Below, one piece after another: positions 7,695 through 15,109 of a DNA stretch of 21,455 bases (position 1 is the first letter of the stretch; each line of letters starts with the position of its first letter). Where the stretch lies: contig CAZCCV010000035.1 of the NCBI GenBank assembly GCA_964497515.1, forward strand, positions 1 to 21,455, written 5' to 3'. Below the pieces are notes generated by a model that did not search any database, was not told the DNA's origin, and saw nothing but the letters and a program-made list of their open reading frames with translations. Both the position numbers and the translations under genes were made by a program. The stretch is from CAZCCV01 sp964497515 (GTDB lineage: Bacteria; Armatimonadota; UBA5829; DTLH01).

Positions 7695-7730
7695 GGCTCG
7701 CACTCTACCAACTGAATAATCCCGCCCGCC
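7695..7730 (-). pseudogene. Degenerate 5' half of a tRNA, inverted
   Basis: Read on the minus strand, this stretch closely matches the tRNA-Gly 5' half and the bases just before it. It has the same leading GGCGGG, the same TCAGTTGGTAGAG D-arm block, and then GTGCGAGCC where the intact gene has GCGCTAGCC. The following anticodon region and the 3' half do not fold. It lies about 340 bp from the intact tRNA in inverted orientation. It is probably a captured or decayed tRNA fragment. Confidence 0.5.
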
Positions 7731-8001
7731 AATTGTCGTATCAATAATGCCGCGCGTGCTTGGCAGGGATCCACTACACGAGAGCAACACACGAGACTCA
7801 ACTTATCATCACGCACAAAAACTCGCAGCCCAGCAAATATAATCTCAACCCATTTCCGGTCGTTTAGTTATTTATTTGAGTAATGCATATAACTTTCGCA
7901 TTGCTGCATATAATCAATTGGGTCGGTCTTCACAACATAAGACTGTTACCCTCAACAAAATATCAGAGGGAAGGATTCCCTTCAATTTAGGAGGTCTCTA
8001 T

Positions 8002-8202
8002 ATGAGGCACAACGACATAGTCAGTTCTATACTTTGCCAATACAGAACTCGTGACATCACCTTGAGTGATGTTGTTGCACGCAATACATATAACTTTCGC
8101 ATTACTGCATATAATCAATTGGGTCGGTCTTCACAATATAAGACTGTTACCCTCAACAAAATATCAGAGGGAAGGATTCCCTTCAATTTAGGAGGTCTCT
8201 AA
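8002..8202 (+). CDS. 66-aa reading frame from first repeat copy
   Basis: The ATG has a strong GGAGGT ribosome binding site six bases upstream. The first 24 or so codons nearly duplicate the start of the 195-aa protein that follows. The frame then runs through the leader of the second repeat copy and stops at TAA 8200-8202, directly against the next ATG at 8203. It is best seen as a truncated product of the tandem duplication. It may act as a leader peptide coupling translation into the downstream gene. No known family is recognised. Confidence 0.45.
   Translation: MRHNDIVSSILCQYRTRDITLSDVVARNTYNFRITAYNQLGRSSQYKTVTLNKISEGRIPFNLGGL
8023..8072 (+). repeat. Two inverted repeats in first repeat copy
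   Basis: AGTTCTATA (8023-8031) and TACAGAACT (8041-8049) form a near-perfect inverted repeat, followed by ACATCAC (8054-8060) and GTGATGT (8066-8072). The second copy repeats both at 8224-8250 and 8255-8273, and there the first pair is a perfect 9-bp match. They lie just inside the coding start. They could be operators or mRNA hairpins. Confidence 0.5.
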
Positions 8203-8790
8203 ATGGGGCATAACGACATAGTCAGTTCTGTACTTTGCCAATACAGAACTCGTGACATCACCTTGAGTGATGTTGCTACACAGTTTGGCTGCACTTATTC
8301 AAAAGCTGGTTTGCGAGCTAGGTCGGCCCAGCAGAGAGAAGTTCGCGGCAGTAATCATGAGCATTGTTTTCGCAGAGTCACAATCAACAAATGCGTAAAC
8401 ACATATTGCTCCAAAAGAGCCGGGACACAAAGACCGCTTGTGAAAAAAGTGAAGAGTGGCATTAGGTCTCATAGCGTAGAAAACGTGAGCCTTTCATTGC
8501 TCAGTCTGTGGATCGGTACTCACAGAAGCGCTCCTAAGCTGCATAAGCCGGTTCAAGCAACGAGCGTCAAATGGTTGGTACAGACCTCGGATCAATTTGA
8601 GCACACAATAGATGCTCCAAATAGTCCTAGTAACCACCGAAAAGTCAGAAACCTGCGTAACCAGAAATCCTCTAGCAATCTAAACGGTCGACGTTTCGTG
8701 AAGATTGCTGAGAAGATCAACAAAGTACTAAGTCTGACGACCACAAGAGATAAAAAGCAAAATGCGTGGAAGGAAGGAATTTTAGAATGA
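8203..8790 (+). CDS. Unknown basic protein with possible N-terminal helix-turn-helix
   Basis: I do not recognise a family. The 195-residue protein is rich in Lys, Arg and Ser. Residues 4-32 (DIVSSVLCQYRTRD, then ITLSDVATQFGCTYS) have the pattern of a helix-turn-helix, so DNA binding is plausible. The rest is hydrophilic without membrane segments. The ATG has GGAGGT at 8191-8196 and directly follows the stop of the truncated copy. Its own stop overlaps the primase-polymerase start (ATGA at 8787-8790), so the two are probably made together. By position it could be a replication accessory or regulator of the element; this is inference. Confidence 0.65.
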   Translation: MGHNDIVSSVLCQYRTRDITLSDVATQFGCTYSKAGLRARSAQQREVRGSNHEHCFRRVTINKCVNTYCSKRAGTQRPLVKKVKSGIRSHSVENVSLSLLSLWIGTHRSAPKLHKPVQATSVKWLVQTSDQFEHTIDAPNSPSNHRKVRNLRNQKSSSNLNGRRFVKIAEKINKVLSLTTTRDKKQNAWKEGILE

Positions 8791-11234
8791 GTGAAACCCT
8801 AAGTGAAGTCTATAATATTGCTTTATCGTACGTTGAGTCCGGTCTATCAGTTATTCCTATACGCACCGACGGTTCCAAGGCACCAGCTATTTCAGAGTGG
8901 AAACCATACCAGAGCAAACGTCCAACAGAACAAGAGCTAAAAGAGTGGTTTGGCAAAGGTAATGCTGGCATTGGAATAATTGGTGGTGCAATATCTGGAA
9001 ACCTTGAACGAATAGATTTCGATGATTCGGAGATAATCAGACCTTGGGCTACCCTATGCAAAGCTTGCGGTATCGTTGAGCTGGCTAAGAAGCTGCCTTT
9101 AGTAAAAACACCACGTGATGGCGGCGGATACCACCTATACTACCGATGTGCACAGCCAATAGACGGTAGCAATCAGCTAGCGAAGAGGCAAGTCAACGAA
9201 AATGGTAAAGAGACGGTTAAGATTCTTATTGAAACTCGAGGTAAAGGTAGTTATACCATTGCACCCGGTAGTCCTGCTAAATGTCATGAAACAGGAACAG
9301 AATACAAATTCAAGTACAATGATCTACACGATATCCCGGTAATCACTTACGAAGAACGATGCTTACTTCTAGATATATGTAGATCACTTAACGAGTATAC
9401 AACAGAGGGACAATCGCCCACAGAAATAGCAGGCCAAAATGGTAACAGACCTGGTGATGAGTACAATAGTCAAGATGAATGGCGCATTCTCTTAACCAAT
9501 GATGGTTGGCAACGTGTTTTTTTCCACCATGAAACAGAGTACTGGCGTCGGCCAGGAAAGCCTACAGGAATCTCAGCTACTTGGAACTACCGTAATTGCA
9601 AGAAATTCTACGTCTTCTCCAATAATGCCAACCCGCTTGAAGCTAACAAGGCATATAGTCCTTTTGCTCTCTACGCGACTATTAAACACGGTGGAAATTA
9701 CAATAAAGCGGCAATAGCGTTGGATGAAAACAGACGTAACAACCCAGAAAAGACTGACCATTCAAATGACAATCTGATTACTAATGAAAGGCTCCAACAG
9801 AATAGACCCGCAAAAACGAACTCCATGTCAGACTTACTGTTAGAGATAACAGAGGAAGTGATATGCAGAGAGTTTCTTGATCAAGAAGGCAATCCCTATG
9901 TTGATATTAACCGCCAAGGTATCAGAGAGATCATGCGAGCAGATTCTGATTCGTTTCAGTACTTTCTACATGACCTTTGGAGACGAACAAAAGGTGGCAC
10001 AATCACTTCTGCGCAGGTTCGAACAGTCTCCGAAACGATTGTAGCCAGAATACGAGTTGCGAAAAAACGTGAGGATGTTTTCATTCGCGTTGCAAGTCAG
10101 GATGATTGCATTTACATAGACTTGGCCAATGATGCTCACGAAGCGGTTAGAATTGATAGCAGTGGCTGGGATATTATTACTAATCCTCCTGTTGCGTTCT
10201 TACGTAGTGAGAAAACGATGCCACTGCCAAAACCAACCAAAGATGGCAATTTGAATCTATTGTGCCGCTTTGTAAACGTGACCGATAGTCAGTGGATTCT
10301 GTTAGTTGCTTATATTGTTGGTTGTTTCAATCCGCGGGGTCCGTATCCAATTCTATGTTTACAGGGAGAGCAAGGTAGTGCTAAAAGCACTACTGCAAAA
10401 GTCTTAAAACGTCTAACCGATCCTGGTATACCCGAACTCCGACCGGCACCTCGTGATGATAGATCTGTCATTTCTGCGGCACAGAAAAATTGGTTTCTTG
10501 CATACACCAACCTGAGTAGTATACCGCAGTGGTTGAGTGACTTCTTTTGTTGTCTGAGTACAGATGGGGGGTATTCGACACGTACCCTCTATAAGACGCT
10601 AGACGAGACCGTCTTCGAAGGAAAGCGCCCTCTTTGCGTTAACAGTATTACTGATATCATCACTCGTGGTGACCTACTTGACAGAACGGTTCTATTAGAC
10701 CTAGAGCCGATCCCTGATAACAAACGTCTAGATGAGCATACCTTTTGGAAAGAATTCGAAACAGAAGTTCCGAAGATTCTAGGTGCCTTATATGATGCAA
10801 TTTCAACGTCGCTACAAAACATCAAAACAGTAAATGTGAAGAGTCTGCCCAGAATGGCTGATTTTGCAAAATGGGTAGTAGCCGCAGAAGAATCGTTACC
10901 TTGGCAAGAGGGTCTATTCATAAAAACCTATAATGACAACCGTTCTGAAGCGAGCCAGATGATCCTACAGAGTGATGAGTCCGCAGGTCTAATAATCGAA
11001 TTTGTCAAAAACATGGATTCAGACTCTTGGGCAGGTACAGCAACCGAGCTTTTGAAAGAACTGGGTTCCCTTAATCCCGGGTTTGATTTACTTCGAAAGG
11101 GCCCTCGTATACTGTCTGCTGAACTAAAAAGGATGGCTCCTAACCTGAGAAAGATGGGCATACAATGCAAATGTGGCATAAGATCTAACGGCAAAAGATT
11201 GATCACCCTGACTAGAAACTGCGACACTACCTAA
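8787..11234 (+). CDS. Bifunctional primase-polymerase with helicase-like ATPase domain
   Basis: This is a replication protein of plasmid, phage or satellite type, 815 residues from this start. Residues about 8-180 match the prim-pol domain. KAPAISEW is at 31-38, the metal-binding motif RIDFDD at 75-80, GGYHLYYR at 113-120 and TRGKGSYTIAPGSP at 150-163. The C-terminal half has a P-loop (GEQGSAKST, 527-535), then AYTNLSSIPQWLSD (572-585), GGYSTR (594-599) and DLLDRTVLLDLEPI (629-642). That series is typical of mobile-element primase-helicases. The ATG at 8787 is preferred over the GTG at 8766 because it forms an ATGA overlap and follows an AAGGAAGG site. By eye it is more AT-rich than the housekeeping genes. 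Confidence 0.85.
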   Translation: MSETLSEVYNIALSYVESGLSVIPIRTDGSKAPAISEWKPYQSKRPTEQELKEWFGKGNAGIGIIGGAISGNLERIDFDDSEIIRPWATLCKACGIVELAKKLPLVKTPRDGGGYHLYYRCAQPIDGSNQLAKRQVNENGKETVKILIETRGKGSYTIAPGSPAKCHETGTEYKFKYNDLHDIPVITYEERCLLLDICRSLNEYTTEGQSPTEIAGQNGNRPGDEYNSQDEWRILLTNDGWQRVFFHHETEYWRRPGKPTGISATWNYRNCKKFYVFSNNANPLEANKAYSPFALYATIKHGGNYNKAAIALDENRRNNPEKTDHSNDNLITNERLQQNRPAKTNSMSDLLLEITEEVICREFLDQEGNPYVDINRQGIREIMRADSDSFQYFLHDLWRRTKGGTITSAQVRTVSETIVARIRVAKKREDVFIRVASQDDCIYIDLANDAHEAVRIDSSGWDIITNPPVAFLRSEKTMPLPKPTKDGNLNLLCRFVNVTDSQWILLVAYIVGCFNPRGPYPILCLQGEQGSAKSTTAKVLKRLTDPGIPELRPAPRDDRSVISAAQKNWFLAYTNLSSIPQWLSDFFCCLSTDGGYSTRTLYKTLDETVFEGKRPLCVNSITDIITRGDLLDRTVLLDLEPIPDNKRLDEHTFWKEFETEVPKILGALYDAISTSLQNIKTVNVKSLPRMADFAKWVVAAEESLPWQEGLFIKTYNDNRSEASQMILQSDESAGLIIEFVKNMDSDSWAGTATELLKELGSLNPGFDLLRKGPRILSAELKRMAPNLRKMGIQCKCGIRSNGKRLITLTRNCDTT

Positions 11235-11317
11235 AAACGGGTTTTCTTGCCAATGAGTTTAGATCTGGAAGCTTCACATTGTCTGTATTCTGAACTATTG
11301 GAACGATGGAACAACAG

Positions 11318-11407
11318 AAGGGTCGTAAGGGTCACAAGGGACGCAAAAATGAAAAAAGTCGCAAATTATAAGGGGCGTAAGGGACGCAAGGGTCGTAAAA
11401 GGGACGC
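11318..11407 (+). repeat. Iteron-like 9-bp tandem repeats
   Basis: The unit is AAGGG(T/A/G)CG(T/C), with small variations. Three units run head to tail at 11318-11344, a degenerate one lies near 11353-11363, and three more run at 11370-11396. A further unit lies at 11399-11407. Two units in inverted orientation follow at 11526-11543. The cluster starts about 85 bp after the primase-polymerase gene. Clustered short repeats beside a replication initiator are typical of iterons, so an origin is plausible. Confidence 0.7.
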
Positions 11408-11460
11408 AAAAATAGAGTCTGCCCTTTCTTTATATATACCTTCTTTCTCTACTATCATCT

Positions 11461-11480
11461 TCCTTTTTTTTAAAAAAAAA
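11461..11480. other. A/T tract between repeat clusters, possible unwinding element
   Basis: A run of eight T is followed directly by nine A, set in AT-rich flanks that include tatatata near 11431. It lies between the direct iteron-like repeats and their inverted copies. Such tracts often serve as DNA unwinding elements of origins. Function is inferred from position only. Confidence 0.4.
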
Positions 11481-11525
11481 GAGTAAGAAGGTAGTGGTAA
11501 AAAAAACTTTTCGAATAGCCTTTTT

Positions 11526-11543
11526 GCGACCCTTGCGACCCTC
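11526..11543 (-). repeat. Inverted copies of the 9-bp repeat
   Basis: GCGACCCTT (11526-11534) and GCGACCCTC (11535-11543) are reverse complements of the upstream AAGGGTCGC-type unit. They close the repeat cluster on its right side. Confidence 0.65.
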
Positions 11544-11614
11544 CACCTTCTTCAGACAATTGTGCCGGTACAAAGAGTATACTGAATACTCGCGGCCCTG
11601 ATCCTGATATACGG

Positions 11615-11629
11615 CGTTACACGTGTATT
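11615..11629 (+). repeat. 15-bp direct repeat, left copy (flanks restriction operon)
   Basis: CGTTACACGTGTATT here is identical to 19879-19893. The core TACACGTGTA is a perfect palindrome. The two copies lie on either side of the type I restriction-modification operon. A 15-base match has some likelihood of chance in a window this size. Confidence 0.45.
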
Positions 11630-11699
11630 TTTTTAGAAGGAAATGTGCGCCTCCGGCGCTCACTGTAAGCCAATATCCAGGTGAGTTGATTTGCATACG

Positions 11700-11723
11700 G
11701 GGGTGGGTTCTGATATCCACCCC
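11700..11723. other. GC-rich hairpin between convergent genes
   Basis: GGGGTGG (11700-11706) pairs with CCACCCC (11717-11723) around a 10-nt loop. There is no T-run on either side, so it is not a standard intrinsic terminator, though it lies where convergent transcripts would meet. Confidence 0.4.
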
Positions 11724-11835
11724 AGCCCTTAGCTGAGGAAGCATCGCTGCGAGATAGACTCTCTACAGATTCAAAAACTCCCGAGCATTGAATGGCTGTC
11801 TCAAAGGTCTACCTGTTTTTCCAGTATATGAGAGC

Positions 11836-11955
11836 CTATTTCAGATGATCAAAACGTTCTGCGCTTTGTCTTGACGCCTCGAATGACTTGTAGAACTCGA
11901 AATACCTTTCAGCGTGACTGTTGCGCAAACGCTGTGCGATTGCGTTCCAATTGGT
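11836..11955 (-). pseudogene. Possible gene remnant downstream of hsdR
   Basis: A minus-strand frame bounded by two stops reads NWNAIAQRLRNSHAERYFEF and ends ERFDHLK. A different frame just upstream reads LSYHLQIMNQLERNR, as if one frameshift separated two parts of one helical, charged protein. No start codon or ribosome binding site is clear and no family is recognised. It lies about 90 bp beyond hsdR on the same strand. Confidence 0.25.
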
Positions 11956-12043
11956 TCATAATCTGGAGGTGATAGCTCAGCAATTGTGTGCTTGGGTCAG
12001 CTCACTTCAAAGAAGAAACACGTTGTGGTAAGCAGCGTTCCCA

Positions 12044-15000
12044 TTAGGCCCAATCGGCACAAAGCAACTCAGTCTGTTCGAGCACAGTAACTGTCGCCGC
12101 TTCCTGCTTATTGGGCGGGTATTTGTACTTGCGCAAAACGCGCTTAACAAGCACTCGCAACTGCGCCCGCACGTTCTCTCGGAGAGTCCAGTCAATGGTG
12201 ACATTCTTACGCACAGTATCTACCAACTCCCGAGCAATAGTCCTTAGAGTCTCATCACCCAGAACCTTCACCGCGCTGTCGTTCGTTCCCAATGCGTCGT
12301 AGAAAGCGATCTCTGCTTCTGTCAGGCCGAGTTCCTCTCCCCGTTTGTCGGCTTGTCGCATATCCTTTGCCAGACTTATGAGTTCTTCGATCACTTGCGC
12401 GGTCTCGATCGCTCGGTTCTGGTATCGGCGCAACGAGTTTTCCAGCATTTCAGCGAACGACCGAGCCTGCACGACGTTTCGCTTCGACCTGGTTTTTATC
12501 TCTCCTCTTAACAACTTCTGCAGCAGTTCGACCGCCAGATTTCGCTCCGGCATATTGCGAACCTCCGCCAAGAACTCATCTGAGAGTATTGAGATATCCG
12601 GCTTTTTAAGCCCAGCAGCAGCGAAAATATCTACAACTTCATCAGATACCATCGCCTTAGAGATAATCTGTCGAATAGCGTGGTCGAGGTCGTCCTCTCT
12701 TTGTTGTTCACTAGGTGCGCTTTTGGCAAATACTGCACGCACAGCTTGGAAGAAGCCGACATCATCCCGTATGCGCAGAGCAGCCTCGTGAGGTACTGCC
12801 AGCGCAAATGCCTGCGAGAGCTCTCTTACAGCCTGCATCAAACGATTCTTGCCGTCCTCTTGTGCCAAAATGTGTTCCTGTGCCGCTGGCAACAACGAAA
12901 GCCGCTCTTCTGCATTGCCTGTATTCCAGAACGACCAATCGAAACCGTGGAATAGTTCCGTGCAGACCTCGTGCTTTGTCAGCATCAATGCCACCGCTTC
13001 TGCCTGATCTATCACTGTGCTGCCGGTACCGCCACTTTCGGTATAGGTTGCCAGAGCTTTCTTGAGCTCATCGGCCAGTCCCAGATAGTCCACTACTAGC
13101 CCGCCAGGTTTATCTTTGAATACGCGATTGACTCTCGCAATAGCCTGCATCAGTCCGTGCCCTCGCATTGGCTTATCCATATACATTGTATGCAGACTGG
13201 GAGCATCAAAGCCGGTGAGCCACATGTCGCGAACAATGACTATCTGAAACGAATCTGCAGGATTCCTAAACCTCTTCGCCAATTCTTCACGGCGCTGTTT
13301 GTTGCGGATATGAGTCTGCCACTCCAGTGGGTCCGAAGCAGAGCCAGTCATCACCACTTTTAAGGAGCCTTCGTTATCACTATCGTTGTGCCAATCGGGC
13401 CGCAGCTCGACCAGTGCGTTATATAGATCAACAGCTATGCGGCGACTCATACACACGATCATTGCCTTGCCGTCCATAGTGTCAAGCCGCTTCTCGAAGT
13501 GATCGATCATATCACTTGCAATCAGTTTGATGCGATTCTCCGAGCCGACAACAGCTTCTAGCTGTGCCCATTTCGACTTCAACTTCTCTTTGAGTTCCAT
13601 CTCTTGCCCTTCGGTCGCTTCCTCGAAGTCCGGATCGATCTTGGGCTTCTCCGATTCCTTCAACTCCAGCTTAGCGAGTCTGCTCTCATAGTAGATGGGA
13701 ACTGTGGCCCCGTCTTCCACCGCGCGCTGAATATCGTATATGCTGATATAATCGCCAAATACTGCGCGAGTGTTTGCATCGGTTTTCTCGATCGGAGTGC
13801 CGGTGAAGCCGATGAAAGATGCATTAGGCAGGGCATCGTGCATATGCCGTGCGAACCCGTCGATGAAGTCGTACTGGCTGCGATGCGCTTCATCAGCAAT
13901 CACAACAATATTGCGTCGTTTCGATACCGGCTCTTGGTCGCCGTCAGGCTCTGCAAAAAACTTATGAATCGTACTAAAAACGACACCGCCTGAGGCAACG
14001 GCAAGTTTCGCTCGCAAATCTGCGCGGTCTATGGCTTGAACAGGTGCTTGACGCAGCAGATCCCGACATCGAGCGAACATCCCAAAGAGCTGGTCGTCCA
14101 GATCGTTTCGGTCAGTAATCACTACCACTGTTGGGTTCTGCATTGCCGGGTGCAAAATCACTCTGCCCGCATAAAAGGCCATCGTCAGACTCTTGCCGGA
14201 GCCTTGTGTATGCCATACAACCCCTACGCGATGATCACTGCCTATCTCTACTGCCTCCAGCGTCGATTCCAGTGCAGCATTAACAGCGTAAAACTGATGG
14301 TAACCGGCAATCTTCTTTACAATCCCTCCACCGCCCATGTCTTCGAACACGATAAAATGGCGTATGAGATTCAAGAACTGACGCTTCTCAAAAACACCTT
14401 CCAGAACCGCCTGCAACTGAGGTTCTCGTGTATCATCTTCACCCAGTTTTCTCCACGGTTTGAACCATTCTTTACCGGCACCCAAAGCACCAATGCGCGC
14501 CTCAATTCCATCAGAAATCACCAGCAACGCATTAGTATTGAAGATAGTTGGAATCTGGGACTGATAAGTCTGAAGCTGCTGATACGCCGTCCAGATTGTG
14601 GCATTTTCATCGGTTGGATTTTTGAGTTCGATTACAGCTAACGGCAGACCGTTTACAAATACGACTACATCCGGCCTTCGTGTGTGATGTCCTTCTGAAA
14701 CCGTGAATTGATTGACTACCAACCAGTCGTTATTGTCCGGATCGTCGAAATCGACTACCCGAACTTGGGCACCGGCGATAGAGCCGTCTTCTCGGGTATA
14801 CTCCACTGTCACGCCGTCTATCATCAGGTGATGAGCAGCGCGATTCTGTTCCATAAGTGATGGCGCTTCAGTTCGTATCAGCTTTCTGTAAGCATCTTCT
14901 TGCGCTGCAAGTGGCAGATCCGGGTTTAACGTGGAAATCGCGTTTCGGAGGCGTCTTTCCAGCACTACATCGTGGTAATCAGGATCGCTGCGCTCCGGAG

Positions 15001-15109
15001 TCTTCCCGTCCGCCGCAATATCTGGGCCGTGATGGATTGCGTAGCCCAAAGCGCTGAACCAGCTAAGGGTCGCTTCTTCGACCTCATACTCAGTAAGCTG
15101 TCTACTCAT
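12044..15109 (-). CDS. hsdR: Type I restriction enzyme, R subunit
   Basis: HsdR is the motor and nuclease of the type I complex: it translocates unmodified DNA and cuts it. The N-terminal nuclease carries RRPDVVVF (144-151) and AVIELKN (158-164), the PD and ExK parts of the active site. The translocase has WHTQGSGKS (299-307), VVVITDRNDLDDQLF (328-342), IADEAHRSQYDF (404-415) and FIGFTGTP (432-439), with the DEAH box at 406-409. The C-terminal helicase lobe and helical tail complete a normal 1021 residues. The ATG overlaps the stop of orf187 by 8 bp. It is the last gene of the operon and no motif is missing. Confidence 0.95.
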   Translation of the reverse strand: MSRQLTEYEVEEATLSWFSALGYAIHHGPDIAADGKTPERSDPDYHDVVLERRLRNAISTLNPDLPLAAQEDAYRKLIRTEAPSLMEQNRAAHHLMIDGVTVEYTREDGSIAGAQVRVVDFDDPDNNDWLVVNQFTVSEGHHTRRPDVVVFVNGLPLAVIELKNPTDENATIWTAYQQLQTYQSQIPTIFNTNALLVISDGIEARIGALGAGKEWFKPWRKLGEDDTREPQLQAVLEGVFEKRQFLNLIRHFIVFEDMGGGGIVKKIAGYHQFYAVNAALESTLEAVEIGSDHRVGVVWHTQGSGKSLTMAFYAGRVILHPAMQNPTVVVITDRNDLDDQLFGMFARCRDLLRQAPVQAIDRADLRAKLAVASGGVVFSTIHKFFAEPDGDQEPVSKRRNIVVIADEAHRSQYDFIDGFARHMHDALPNASFIGFTGTPIEKTDANTRAVFGDYISIYDIQRAVEDGATVPIYYESRLAKLELKESEKPKIDPDFEEATEGQEMELKEKLKSKWAQLEAVVGSENRIKLIASDMIDHFEKRLDTMDGKAMIVCMSRRIAVDLYNALVELRPDWHNDSDNEGSLKVVMTGSASDPLEWQTHIRNKQRREELAKRFRNPADSFQIVIVRDMWLTGFDAPSLHTMYMDKPMRGHGLMQAIARVNRVFKDKPGGLVVDYLGLADELKKALATYTESGGTGSTVIDQAEAVALMLTKHEVCTELFHGFDWSFWNTGNAEERLSLLPAAQEHILAQEDGKNRLMQAVRELSQAFALAVPHEAALRIRDDVGFFQAVRAVFAKSAPSEQQREDDLDHAIRQIISKAMVSDEVVDIFAAAGLKKPDISILSDEFLAEVRNMPERNLAVELLQKLLRGEIKTRSKRNVVQARSFAEMLENSLRRYQNRAIETAQVIEELISLAKDMRQADKRGEELGLTEAEIAFYDALGTNDSAVKVLGDETLRTIARELVDTVRKNVTIDWTLRENVRAQLRVLVKRVLRKYKYPPNKQEAATVTVLEQTELLCADWA

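Larger units (their letters stand above)
7396..7875. other. Gene-free junction between tRNA and accessory region
   Basis: No credible protein gene is seen here. The stretch holds a 15-bp copy of a tRNA segment, a long hairpin with a leftward promoter, a 7-bp inverted repeat with a 1-nt centre (GGAGCCA/TGGCTCC, 7654-7668), and an inverted partial tRNA copy. The short reading frames on either strand lack ribosome binding sites and protein-like composition. It reads as the scarred left edge of an integrated element. Confidence 0.6.
7882..8283 (+). repeat. Tandem duplication of a 201-bp unit
   Basis: Two nearly identical head-to-tail copies lie at about 7882-8082 and 8083-8283, with only a handful of substitutions. 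Each carries a TATAAT box (7909-7914, 8110-8115) and a hairpin AGGGAA/TTCCCT just before the ribosome binding site. Each also carries GGAGGT, an ATG six bases later, and the first 24 or so codons of a protein. The period is 67 codons, so the frame is kept. Copy 1 has TAT and copy 2 has TAA just before the ATG, so reading from copy 1 stops exactly at the second start. Confidence 0.95.
11235..12043. other. Intergenic region between convergent genes
   Basis: The primase gene and the restriction operon converge on this 800-bp gap. It holds the iteron-like repeats and A/T tract, one copy of a 15-bp direct repeat (11615-11629), and a GC-rich hairpin GGGGTGG/CCACCCC (11700-11723). Near the right end is a possible decayed minus-strand reading frame. 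No intact gene is supported. Confidence 0.6.

Noticed and set aside
7876..8001. Upstream TTG extension of the 66-aa frame
   Set aside because: The strong ribosome binding site is at 7990-7995 and supports the ATG at 8002. The upstream part is the repeated leader region.
11318..11407. CRISPR array
   Set aside because: The repeats are only 9 bp, mostly without spacers, and no cas genes are present. They fit iterons better.
11247..11486. Plus-strand 79-aa frame with KGRKGRKGR repeats
   Set aside because: The KGR pattern is the translation of the 9-bp iteron-like repeats. There is no ribosome binding site before its ATG, and the tail is encoded by poly-T and poly-A.
11430..11744. Minus-strand 104-aa frame across the A/T tract
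   Set aside because: It is driven by the same repeats and homopolymer runs. No start signal or family pattern is seen.
14036..14641. 201-aa plus-strand frame inside hsdR
   Set aside because: It lies wholly antisense to conserved helicase motifs of HsdR and has no recognisable domain.
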